The notes beneath the pieces were generated by a model that saw nothing but the letters and a program-made list of their open reading frames with translations, did not search any database and had not been told where the DNA came from. From DASXHY01 sp036272195 (GTDB lineage: Bacteria > Verrucomicrobiota > Verrucomicrobiia > Limisphaerales > DASXHY01): DNA of 64,000 bases. The DNA lies in contig DATAZE010000016.1 in NCBI GenBank assembly GCA_036272195.1, forward strand, positions 10,654 to 74,653, given 5' to 3'. Shown here in pieces: positions 16,370 to 24,447 of this stretch; the stretch's first letter is position 1, and each line of letters starts with the position of its first letter. The position numbers and the translations under genes were made by a program.

Positions 16370-18148
16370 ATGGTGAAATTGTTGCGAAACGGATGGCAAA
16401 TGCTGAACCGTGGCCGGGGCGGCCTTTGGTTCGCGCTGCTGTTTGTGTTCGTATCGCCGGCGTTTTCGGCCAGCTTCACGGCGTCGCTCGACCGCAACAC
16501 GATTGTGCTTGGTGAGCCGGTGACATTGACGCTGAAATTCGAAGATGGCCAGCCGCAAGGGCCTTTGAGCCTGCCGGTCGATGGTCTGCGCATCACGTCC
16601 TCGCCGGAACAAAGCATCAGCAGCGTCTTTTCTGCCGGGAAACAGACCACGGTTTATTCCTACGCCGTTTCGCTGGAAGCGACGCGTGTCGGCGAATTCG
16701 TGATCCCGCCATTTAATATAAAGATGAACGGACAAACCTTTTCCAGCCAGCCGTTAAAATTGAAGGTCGTCGCGAGCGACCCTTCCGCGCCGCCGGCCGG
16801 AAACGCGGAGAAGATGGCGTTCCTGTGGGTCGAGTTGCCGAAAACGAACCTCTACATCAATGAACCGGTCGTGGTGGAATTTCGGATTTATCTTCGTTCG
16901 GATGTGCGCCGCTACGGTGACTTGCAGTTCTCGCCCGACGGCAACGGGCTTACTTTCAGCAAAATCGCGCAGGGCCAGCAGTATCAACGCCGCGTGGGCA
17001 ATGCGACTTTCACGGTCGTTCCCCTGTCGGTAGCGATCACGCCGGTAAAGACCGGCACAGTTTCCCTCAATCCAATCAACGGAAGCATCCTATTAAACGG
17101 CCGCGATCCGATGGATATCGCGGGTTTTTTCGGTCCGCCGACGAGGCCCCAGCGGGCTCCGCTCACGGCGGAGCGCATGGACTTGCAGGTTTCGCCACTG
17201 CCCGAGGAGCATGTGCCGGCGGGCTTCAACGGCGTGGTCGGCAGTTACACGATGACCGTGACCGCCGGGCCGACGAATGTCGTGGCCGGTGATCCGATCA
17301 CGCTCCACGTTCAAATTTCCGGCCATGGCGCGCTCGACACACTTTCTCTGCCGGAACAAACCGGATGGGATAATTTCAAGACTTACCCGCCAACTTCAAA
17401 GATAAACGCGAGCGACCCGCTGGGCATCGAAGGCTCAAAGGCCTTCGAGGAAATTGTCACACCACAAAACAGCGACATCAAAGTACTGCCGCCGGTCACG
17501 TTTAGTTTTTTTAATCCGGAACAAAAACAATATCGCACGCTGACGCAACCGGCGCTGCCGTTGATCGTCCGCGCGGCGACGCCGGGAGCGATGCCGGCCA
17601 TCGCGGCCACGCATGCGGAGAATCCACCGCCGGCGGCGGATGTCATTTCCATCAAGCAGCACATCGGCACGGTAGCGCAGATCAGCGCGCCGCTGGTTGA
17701 GCAACCGTGGTTCCTGGCGCTGCAGGGCGTGCCGGCGCTTGCGCTACTGTCGTGTGTGATTTTGCGCAAGCGCAAGGAATCGCTGGAGAACAATCCCCGA
17801 CTGCGCCGGCAGCGGCAGGTGGCGCAACTGGTTCAGGAGGGATTGGAACAATTGCGCATTCAAGCTTCGGAGAACCAATCGGTCGAATTTTTCGCGACAC
17901 TTTTCCGATTGTTACAGGAACAACTGGGCGAACGGCTCGACCTGCCGGCATCGGCGATTACCGAAGCGGTCATTGACGAGCGTCTGCGTCCGGGCGGCGT
18001 CTCGGAGGAAACACTGACATCGTTGCACGAGCTTTTTCAAACGTGCAACCTTGCGCGCTATGCGCCGGTCGAATCAGGCGAGGAAATGGCGCAGATCATC
18101 CCGAAGCTAGAAATGGCGCTCAACGAATTGCGTGAGTGGAAAAGATGA
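16370..18148 (+). CDS. batD: BatD-like membrane-anchored periplasmic protein
   Basis: 592 aa from the ATG at 16370 (the frame extends to a TTG at 16286, but a signal peptide starts at the later ATG: LWFALLFVFVSPAFSASF). Long beta-rich repeats follow, beginning TASLDRNTIVLGEPVTLTL, the typical opening of BatD 'oxygen tolerance' proteins. One membrane helix lies near residue 450 (FLALQGVPALALLSCVIL) and a cytoplasmic tail of about 130 residues follows. BatD works with the vWA proteins BatA/BatB and a MoxR ATPase in envelope stress; those genes are not in this window. It overlaps batE by 4 bases (ATGA). Confidence 0.82.
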   Translation: MVKLLRNGWQMLNRGRGGLWFALLFVFVSPAFSASFTASLDRNTIVLGEPVTLTLKFEDGQPQGPLSLPVDGLRITSSPEQSISSVFSAGKQTTVYSYAVSLEATRVGEFVIPPFNIKMNGQTFSSQPLKLKVVASDPSAPPAGNAEKMAFLWVELPKTNLYINEPVVVEFRIYLRSDVRRYGDLQFSPDGNGLTFSKIAQGQQYQRRVGNATFTVVPLSVAITPVKTGTVSLNPINGSILLNGRDPMDIAGFFGPPTRPQRAPLTAERMDLQVSPLPEEHVPAGFNGVVGSYTMTVTAGPTNVVAGDPITLHVQISGHGALDTLSLPEQTGWDNFKTYPPTSKINASDPLGIEGSKAFEEIVTPQNSDIKVLPPVTFSFFNPEQKQYRTLTQPALPLIVRAATPGAMPAIAATHAENPPPAADVISIKQHIGTVAQISAPLVEQPWFLALQGVPALALLSCVILRKRKESLENNPRLRRQRQVAQLVQEGLEQLRIQASENQSVEFFATLFRLLQEQLGERLDLPASAITEAVIDERLRPGGVSEETLTSLHELFQTCNLARYAPVESGEEMAQIIPKLEMALNELREWKR

Positions 18149-18954
18149 ACTCGGTCAATCTACAAATGAATAGGTGGAAATGGAGATTTTCGCACCATAC
18201 ATTTTTTGCGACTGCTTTCTCTGTTCTCTACTGTTCGATTGTTCTTCTTCTGACGACCATTTCCGGTTTTACCGCCGATGCTTCCGCGGGATTTGATGCG
18301 GCCAACGGGCTTTACGAGCAGGGTAAATTCGCCGAGGCTGCGTCAGCTTATCAGCAGATGATTCAATCCGGCACCGTGTCTGCCGCGATTTATTTCAATC
18401 TCGGAAATGCCTCGTTCAAATCCGGCCAGGTCGGGCGGGCGATTGCGGCTTATCGCAATGCGGAAAAAATCACTCCGCGCGACGCGGATGTTCGCGCGAA
18501 CCTCCAGTTTGTCCGCGGGAAAGTCCAGAATCCTTCGTTTTCGCCTTCGCTCGGACAACGCTGGATTGCCGTGCTGACGATTAACGAATGGGCCGGGCTT
18601 GCCGCCGCAGTGCTGTGGATCTGGCTGGCTTTGATGGCAGCGGTTCAGTTGCGGCCCGCGTTGAAAGAATCGTTGCGGACATTACTTTGGTGCAGTGGCT
18701 TCGCGACGGTGTTGCTGAGTGGTTGCGTGGGTGCGGCGTGGTCGGGAAATTCCACCCGGACGGCGATTGTTATAGTTCAGGATGCGGCGACTCATAATGG
18801 CCCGCTGGACGAAGCGCCAATCGGCGCGACTGTTCACGACGGGGCGGAGCTGAGCGTGCTCGATACGAAGAACGACTGGCTGCAAGTCCGCGTCGATGGT
18901 GGGCGCATCGGGTGGTTGAAACGCGATCAGGTCGCGCTGGCGTCGGGAATGTAA
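18145..18954 (+). CDS. batE: BatE-like TPR protein with SH3-type tail
   Basis: 269 aa, started at the ATG overlapping the batD stop. A signal-anchor segment (~residues 18-40) is followed by TPR repeats (FDAANGLYEQGKFAEAASAY, YFNLGNASFKSGQVGRAIAA), two membrane helices (~145-205) and a C-terminal bacterial SH3-like domain (~215-269, ending WLQVRVDGGRIGWLKRDQ). This matches BatE architecture: TPR facing the periplasm plus SH3. It is probably a partner of the preceding BatD. Confidence 0.82.
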   Translation: MNSVNLQMNRWKWRFSHHTFFATAFSVLYCSIVLLLTTISGFTADASAGFDAANGLYEQGKFAEAASAYQQMIQSGTVSAAIYFNLGNASFKSGQVGRAIAAYRNAEKITPRDADVRANLQFVRGKVQNPSFSPSLGQRWIAVLTINEWAGLAAAVLWIWLALMAAVQLRPALKESLRTLLWCSGFATVLLSGCVGAAWSGNSTRTAIVIVQDAATHNGPLDEAPIGATVHDGAELSVLDTKNDWLQVRVDGGRIGWLKRDQVALASGM

Positions 18955-18968
18955 GTTTCGCACCTTAG

Positions 18969-18993
18969 AGCGCCGGCGAGACGCCGACGGCAC
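18969..18993. repeat. Degenerate GGCGAGACGCC hairpin repeat
   Basis: AGCGCCGGCGAGACGCCGAC followed by GGCAC keeps the GGCGAGACGCC core with altered flanks. Confidence 0.6.
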
Positions 18994-19107
18994 ATTGAAA
19001 CTTGCGCTCCGTGGCATCTCACCAACGCGCTTGCCTAGAGGCAGCTTCCTCCAGAGAATGGCCGCATCATCAACTGGCTCGATACAATCTTACGGTTCTG
19101 GCCGCGC

Positions 19108-20511
19108 GTGGTCGTGGGATTCCATTTCCTGGCCGCGTTGCTGGCGTCGATCCATGCGTTGTTGAATAAACGCGACTCGCGCGCGGCGACGCTGTGGCTC
19201 GGCACGATCTGGTTCCTGCCGGTGCTCGGTCCCCTGCTCTATCTCGCGCTCGGCGTGAACCGCATTCGACGTCGTGCGCTTTCGCCGGGCGTTCGCAAAA
19301 CCGTTGCTCGCGCCATTCCCAAAAATCTCGGTGAATCCGAGCCTTCCGGCGTGGAACACCTGAAAATGCTCGCGCACGCAGTCAGTCAAATTGTCAGGCG
19401 GCCGCTCACTCCCGGCAATCGTGTGCAGCCGCTGATCAATGGTGATGAAGCATTTCCGGCCATGCTCGCCGCGATTGAGTCCGCGACAAAATCGATCTCG
19501 CTGGCTACTTACATTTTCGACAATGACGCCAGTGGAATACTGTTTGCCGACGCTTTGGCGCGTGCGGTCAAACGCGGAGTAGCGGTGCGCGTTTTGATTG
19601 ACGCCGCGGGCACGCGTTATTCCTGGCCACCGATCACGCATCGGTTGAAGCACGACGAGGTTCCGGTGGCGAGATTTTTGCCGGCGTCTGTGCTGAAGCC
19701 GTGGCGGGTAACGACGGTCAATCTTCGCAATCACCGAAAAATCCTGGTGGTGGATGGACACACGGCCTTCACCGGCGGCATGAATATCCGCCACGGCAAT
19801 ATGCTGGCCGAAAAGCCAAGCAGTCCGATTCGAGATTTGCAGTTCCGCGTAGAAGGCCCGCTGGTGGCGCAATTGCAGGAGGCGTTTGCGGCGGATTGGG
19901 CGTTTACGACGGAAGAGACGCTGGATGGCGAGGCGTGGTTTCCGGAATTGCAGGAAAGCGGCGACGTGATTGCGCGCGTCATTCCGGACGGACCGGATGC
20001 GGATTTTGAAACCGTGCGCTGGACGCTGCTGGCCGCGCTCGCCGAGGCGCAGGATTCGGCGCAAATCCTCACGCCCTATTTTTTGCCGGATATCACGCTC
20101 ATCACCGCTTTAAACCTGGCGGCGCTACGAGGTGTGCGCGTGGACATTATTTTGCCGGAGAGAAACAATCTGCGATTTGTGGATTGGGCCTCGCGCTCCT
20201 TGTGGTGGCAGGTGCTGGAACGCGGATGCCGCATCTGGCTCACGCCGGGGACTTTCGATCATTCCAAGCTGATGATTGTGGACGGCCACTGGGTGATGCT
20301 GGGCTCGGCCAACTGGGATGCGCGCAGCCTGCGCCTGAATTTTGAATTGAACGTCGAGGCTTACGGCCGGGATTTTGCGCGGCAAATGAGCGGAGTGCTC
20401 GCCAACAAACTTCACGGCGCGCGCGAGGTGACGCTGGCCGAAATGGACGGGCGCAACGTGACGGTGAAATTGAGAGATGCGGTCATGCGGCTGTTCTCGC
20501 CATACCTGTAA
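19108..20511 (+). CDS. cls: Cardiolipin synthase-like phospholipase D family protein
   Basis: 467 aa. N-terminal membrane helices (residues 1-50) are followed by two PLD domains with HKD motifs NHRKILVVDGHTAFTGG (~210) and DHSKLMIVDGHWVMLGSAN (~389). The layout matches ClsA-type synthases that join two phosphatidylglycerols into cardiolipin at the inner membrane. The first usual start codon is GTG 19108, yet the frame continues upstream to 19039 and reads protein-like there (IINWLDTILRFWPRV) without ATG, GTG or TTG, so a rare start or an upstream sequence change is possible. Confidence 0.87.
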   Translation: MVVGFHFLAALLASIHALLNKRDSRAATLWLGTIWFLPVLGPLLYLALGVNRIRRRALSPGVRKTVARAIPKNLGESEPSGVEHLKMLAHAVSQIVRRPLTPGNRVQPLINGDEAFPAMLAAIESATKSISLATYIFDNDASGILFADALARAVKRGVAVRVLIDAAGTRYSWPPITHRLKHDEVPVARFLPASVLKPWRVTTVNLRNHRKILVVDGHTAFTGGMNIRHGNMLAEKPSSPIRDLQFRVEGPLVAQLQEAFAADWAFTTEETLDGEAWFPELQESGDVIARVIPDGPDADFETVRWTLLAALAEAQDSAQILTPYFLPDITLITALNLAALRGVRVDIILPERNNLRFVDWASRSLWWQVLERGCRIWLTPGTFDHSKLMIVDGHWVMLGSANWDARSLRLNFELNVEAYGRDFARQMSGVLANKLHGAREVTLAEMDGRNVTVKLRDAVMRLFSPYL

Positions 20512-20513
20512 TA

Positions 20514-20542
20514 GTGGAGACCGGCAGGATGCCTGTCCTACG
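20514..20542. repeat. Hairpin repeat, GGCAGGATGCC variant
   Basis: TGGAGACCGGCAGGATGCCT followed by GTCCTACG. It has the same plan as the GGCGAGACGCC hairpins: short inverted GGC/GCC arms, then a TAC or CAC end. Confidence 0.6.
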
Positions 20543-20543
20543 T

Positions 20544-20577
20544 AAAAAAGGCTTCCGCGATGTTACTCGTGGAAGCC
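20544..20577 (-). terminator. Intrinsic terminator of the YlbF gene
   Basis: Read on the minus strand, GGCTTCCACG pairs with CGCGGAAGCC (one mismatch) over an 8-base loop and is followed by TTTTTT (20549-20544). Confidence 0.85.
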
Positions 20578-20599
20578 CTTGCAAATAAGAATCTACAGC

Positions 20600-21019
20600 T
20601 TAGTGGCTGTGACCGCAGCCGCAACCGTCACCGCAGCCGCCTTCGCTTTCAAAATCCGCTTCGGCCGGCAGCCGGCCCAGTTCGAGCGTTTTGCTGACGA
20701 ATTGATTAATGGATTGATGTACGTTGTGCATCTCTTCCTGCGCCTCGAGGAAGCCGCGCGTGACCGGGTTTTTCAAGAGCGTTTCGCGCTCATTTTCAAA
20801 AGCGGAAATCTCCTCGCCCGTCAACTGTTCCGAGCGTTGTTGTTTCATTTGAAGCGCCTGGCCTTTGGCCATGAGTCCTTCATATTGTGAGCGGGCTTTT
20901 TCGTCGGCCACGAAAGTCTGGATGCGGTCACGCGCGGCGCGCATGTCCGGCTGGTCCAAAATCGCCTGGCAGAGTTCCCGTGTTTTTTCGGTAATCAAGG
21001 TGTCTTGAGTCGTTTGCAT
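20600..21019 (-). CDS. YlbF/YmcA-family protein with Cys/His-rich tail
   Basis: 139 aa starting at the ATG preceded by GGGAGAA; the longer frame to 21079 is not needed. It is almost all helical (MQTTQDTLITEKTRELCQAI, then two long helices), as in the YlbF/YmcA family, which in Bacillus form the Y-complex acting with RNase Y. The last 13 residues, GGCGDGCGCGHSH, have four Cys and two His and may bind iron-sulfur or zinc. Y-complex members in Bacillus carry Fe-S clusters, so a cofactor role is plausible but unproven. Confidence 0.8.
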   Translation of the reverse strand: MQTTQDTLITEKTRELCQAILDQPDMRAARDRIQTFVADEKARSQYEGLMAKGQALQMKQQRSEQLTGEEISAFENERETLLKNPVTRGFLEAQEEMHNVHQSINQFVSKTLELGRLPAEADFESEGGCGDGCGCGHSH

Positions 21020-21152
21020 AATAAAATTCTCCCGCTGCTTTTGTGCGCATAATACACCACAGCCTTCTGTTAAATGCAAATGAATGTTTGCCGTGTGGAT
21101 TCAACAGGAGGCAAGGGAGGAAAGGACAAAGGAATTGGAATTTTGTGATTTG

Positions 21153-21190
21153 GAAAAAAATTAGAATCTCCCTGCGCCAGCTGCTGAGGA
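21153..21190. repeat. TTAGAATCTCC-type intergenic repeat
   Basis: GGAAAAAAATTAGAATCTCC and then CTGCGCCAGCTGCTGAGG resembles 4968-5003 and 26184-26213. The rest of the 260-base gap between the divergent YlbF and kinase genes shows no ORF. Confidence 0.5.
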
Positions 21191-21281
21191 TTTAAGATTT
21201 TGCAGGCTGTATTCTTTTTTTCACCGGGCTTCACCCTATTTCTGCCGTGAACGATTTTTTTTAATATCGACTGTCGTAGCA

Positions 21282-22748
21282 ATGAACAAAGAACTCAGAG
21301 TGCTCGTCGTCGAAGACACGCCGCAGGACATGGTCCTCATCAACCATGGACTGCGCAAGGCAGGCTTTCGTTTTCGCGCCCGACGGGTCGAGTCGCGCGA
21401 GGCTTTCCTGCACGAACTGGAGTATCATCCGCCAGATATCATCCTTTCCGATCATGGCATACCGGGTTTCGACGGTTTCGCCGCGCTCGCTGAGGCGCGC
21501 AATCATTGTCCGAATGCGCCGTTTATTTTTGTGACTGGCGCACCGCGAGATGATGTCGTGCGGCAGACGCTGCACAGCGGGGCTGATGACTACGTGCTGA
21601 AGAGCCATTTAAACCTGCTCGGCCCGGCGATAGAACGCGCCTTGCGCGAAGCGAGCGCCCGGGCAAACCGGTCCAACCTTGAAATCGCGCTCCAAAATGC
21701 CGAGGAAAATCTCCACGTCCTGACGCGGGAATTAAGCGAACACGCCTCTTTCACGCTCGATGCCGGGGGCCGCGTGGCGACCTGGACTCCCGGCGCAGAG
21801 CAAATGTTCGGTTACGAGCCGAACGAAATTCTGGATCGCCCCTTCGCCAAAATGTTCGTTTCCGGATCCGGCGACCCGCAGGCTTTGATTGAAACCGCCA
21901 GACGTGATGGCCGCGCTGAAGTTTCTGCTTCATTGGTTCGCAAGAACAATGAACACGTCACGGTCCAAGCGAAGATTGTCGCTTTGCGCGGGCAGTCGAC
22001 CCGGCTGCGGGGATTTCTTTGTCTGCTGCACGACAAAGGCCGGTGTCCGGAGCACATGGCCAAACTGGAAGCCGCCAGCACGGAGATGGAGAAATTCACC
22101 CATGCCATTGCGCACGATCTGCAATTGCCGCTGCGCGACATCGAAAGCTGTTCTGAATTGCTCGTGAAAAGCGCCGGCACGCAGCTCGATCAAAAAAATC
22201 AGAGTTACCTCAAAACAATCACTGAAGCCGCGCACCGGATGGGGCGATTGATTGATGACCTGTTTGCCTTTTCGCGCATTGGCCAGACGGAAATCTATCG
22301 CCTCAACCTGAACCTCGGAGACATTACCCGGGAAGTCATCCACGACCTGAGGCAGGAAACCGAAGGCCGCGATGTGGAATGGGTCATCGGAAATCTGCCG
22401 GAAGTCATGGGGGATTCGGTGATGCTTTGGCAAGTGATGACGAACCTCATTTCAAACGCGCTGAAATTCACGCGCACAAAAGAGCGCGCACGCATTGAAG
22501 TTGGTGCGCGCGACGATGACCGCGAACACATTTTTTTTGTACGCGACAATGGGGTTGGCTTTGATCCCCAGTGCGCGGACCGCCTATTCGGCGTCTTTCA
22601 ACGATTGCACACGACAGAATTTGAAGGCACCGGTGTGGGATTGGCGAATGTACGGCGCATCATCGAGCGCCACGGAGGACGGGTGTGGGCGGAAGGCGAG
22701 GCGGGTGAAGGCGCAATTTTTTATTTTACGCTTCCCAAGAGCGCATAA
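21282..22748 (+). CDS. Soluble receiver-PAS-histidine kinase 1
   Basis: 488 aa, no membrane helix. A receiver domain (1-120; VVEDTPQD acidic pair, phospho-Asp in ILSDHGIPGFDG, FVTGAP, DYVLKSH) is followed by a PAS-like domain (~150-250), HisKA with the phospho-His in HAIAHDLQLPLRDIES (~275) and HATPase_c (NLISNALKFTRT, FVRDNGVGFDP, GTGVGLANVRRIIERHGG). An N-terminal receiver feeding a kinase suggests that upstream phosphorylation tunes its activity. It is first in a run of three similar genes (next two at 22824 and 24448), probably duplicated. Confidence 0.9.
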   Translation: MNKELRVLVVEDTPQDMVLINHGLRKAGFRFRARRVESREAFLHELEYHPPDIILSDHGIPGFDGFAALAEARNHCPNAPFIFVTGAPRDDVVRQTLHSGADDYVLKSHLNLLGPAIERALREASARANRSNLEIALQNAEENLHVLTRELSEHASFTLDAGGRVATWTPGAEQMFGYEPNEILDRPFAKMFVSGSGDPQALIETARRDGRAEVSASLVRKNNEHVTVQAKIVALRGQSTRLRGFLCLLHDKGRCPEHMAKLEAASTEMEKFTHAIAHDLQLPLRDIESCSELLVKSAGTQLDQKNQSYLKTITEAAHRMGRLIDDLFAFSRIGQTEIYRLNLNLGDITREVIHDLRQETEGRDVEWVIGNLPEVMGDSVMLWQVMTNLISNALKFTRTKERARIEVGARDDDREHIFFVRDNGVGFDPQCADRLFGVFQRLHTTEFEGTGVGLANVRRIIERHGGRVWAEGEAGEGAIFYFTLPKSA

Positions 22749-22823
22749 CTCAGTCTCAATTGGGTTTTTACCCTATTTTACAAGATGCGGGCGGTCGCCT
22801 AGATTCCGCGTTGGATATCCCTT

Positions 22824-24353
22824 TTGAGACTTATCAAACGAAAACTTCGCATATTAATGATTGAAGACGAGGCGCGTGACGCCGAACTTGCCGAGCATAC
22901 GCTGCGGCAAGGCGGCTTCGAGTTCTCGTTTAAACGCGTCGACACGGAAGACAGTTTTCTTCGCGAGATCGACCAATTCAAACCCAACGTCATCCTCTCT
23001 GACCACGGTCTGCCGGCCTTTGATGGTTTTACCGCTCTTGTCCTCGCCCAGCAAAAGTGCCCGGATGTCCCGTTCATTTTTGTTACCGGCTCGCTGGGGG
23101 AAGAAATGGCCATCAAGGCGTTGAAAAGCGGCGCGACGGATTTCGTATTAAAACACCATCTCAGCACGCTGCCGCCGGCGCTGCATCGCGCGTTGAACCA
23201 GGCCGAATTCCAGGTCCAGCGCAAACGCGCCGAGGAAGCCCTTTTGATGAGCGAGGAGCGTTACCGCAGCCTGGTCGAACTCTCGCCCGATGCCTTGTTC
23301 GTCCAGATCGACGACAAAATTGTATTTATCAATACCGCGGGAGTGAAATTGTTAGGCGCGAACAAGGCGCGGGATATCATTGGGCGATCGCCGATCGGAT
23401 TCATTCATTCGGATGATCGCAAGAGAATCCAGCAGCGGATGCGCAAACTGCACGAGGAACACAAGCCGCTGCCTTTCATCGAACATCGGATCATGCAACT
23501 CGACGGTGCAGTGGTTGACGTGGAGATGGCTGCGGCGCCCTTAACTTTTGAGGGAAAGCCGGCGGCGCAGGTGATTCTTCACGACATTACTGACCGGAAG
23601 CGATCGGAAGAAGAAATCCGCCGATTGAACCTCGAACTGGAACAACGCGTTATTGCCCGAACCGCCGAGCTCGAGACGGCGAATAAGGAACTTGAGGCCT
23701 TCAGCTATTCCGTCTCCCATGACTTGCGCGCCCCGCTGCGGCACATTGAAGGGTTTGTGGAAATTCTGCGCGCGACCAAGGCCGAGTGCCTTGATGAGGA
23801 GGGCAATCGACACCTGCAGACCATCGCCGATTCCTCGCGGCAGATGGGCAAGTTGATTGACGATCTGCTTGGTTTCTCGCGCACCAGCCGCGTTGAATTG
23901 CGGAAGGTCAACGTCCGCCTGGATGATATTGTTCGCGATGTCCTGCATGAGATGGGGCCGGACACGAAGAATCGGCAAATCGAATGGATCCGGGGCAAAC
24001 TGCCGCAGGTCGAAGGCGATCCGGCGCTGCTCCGACAGGTATTCTATAACCTGATCAGTAATGCCTTGAAATACACACGCACCCGGCCTTCGGCGCGCAT
24101 TGAAATCGGGAGCACGCAGGCCGACAATGAAACAATTGTTTTCGTGAAGGACAACGGCGTCGGTTTCGATCCGCGTTACGCGCAGAAATTGTTCGGCGTT
24201 TTTCAGAGGCTGCATCGCGCCTCGGAATTTGAAGGCACCGGCATTGGTCTGGCGAATGTTCGCCGTATCATTTCCCGCCATGTCGGACGAACCTGGGCGG
24301 AGAGTGAATTGGACAAGGGCGCAACGTTTTATTTTTCGCTGCCGACAAAATGA
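22824..24353 (+). CDS. Soluble receiver-PAS-histidine kinase 2
   Basis: 509 aa. The TTG at 22824 is used because RILMIEDEARDAE, the first receiver strand and acidic pair, must be included. Phospho-Asp in ILSDHGLPAFDG, then FVTGSLGEE and DFVLKHH complete the receiver (1-125). A PAS domain (~135-255, YRSLVELSPDALFVQID) leads through a coiled segment (RRLNLELEQRVIARTAELET) to HisKA (FSYSVSHDLRAPLRHIEGF, ~293-311) and HATPase_c (NLISNALKYTRT, FVKDNGVGFDP). It is similar in order and sequence to the gene before it and carries no membrane segment. Confidence 0.9.
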   Translation: MRLIKRKLRILMIEDEARDAELAEHTLRQGGFEFSFKRVDTEDSFLREIDQFKPNVILSDHGLPAFDGFTALVLAQQKCPDVPFIFVTGSLGEEMAIKALKSGATDFVLKHHLSTLPPALHRALNQAEFQVQRKRAEEALLMSEERYRSLVELSPDALFVQIDDKIVFINTAGVKLLGANKARDIIGRSPIGFIHSDDRKRIQQRMRKLHEEHKPLPFIEHRIMQLDGAVVDVEMAAAPLTFEGKPAAQVILHDITDRKRSEEEIRRLNLELEQRVIARTAELETANKELEAFSYSVSHDLRAPLRHIEGFVEILRATKAECLDEEGNRHLQTIADSSRQMGKLIDDLLGFSRTSRVELRKVNVRLDDIVRDVLHEMGPDTKNRQIEWIRGKLPQVEGDPALLRQVFYNLISNALKYTRTRPSARIEIGSTQADNETIVFVKDNGVGFDPRYAQKLFGVFQRLHRASEFEGTGIGLANVRRIISRHVGRTWAESELDKGATFYFSLPTK

Positions 24354-24372
24354 GAGCCATACTTGAAGCGGG

Positions 24373-24433
24373 GTGGCACGGGCGTCTTAACCCGTGCGAA
24401 TCGAAACTCACGGGCGAGACGCCCGTGCCACTA
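24373..24433. repeat. Head-to-head pair of GGCGAGACGCC-type hairpin repeats
   Basis: An inverted variant (GTGGCACGGGCGTCTTAACC, 24373-24392, continuing to 24399) faces a direct copy (24407-24433, TCACGGGCGAGACGCCCGTG then CCACT). The outer arms could pair to form one long cruciform. Confidence 0.85.
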
Positions 24434-24447
24434 ATGACAGGCACAGT

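Noticed and set aside
19090..20064. 324-codon open frame opposite the cardiolipin synthase-like gene
   Set aside because: The plus strand has both HKD motifs; the reverse product is Arg- and His-rich noise.
24373..24433. Inverted repeat pair considered as insertion-sequence ends
   Set aside because: Only 61 bases with no transposase or target duplication; it fits the dispersed hairpin family better.
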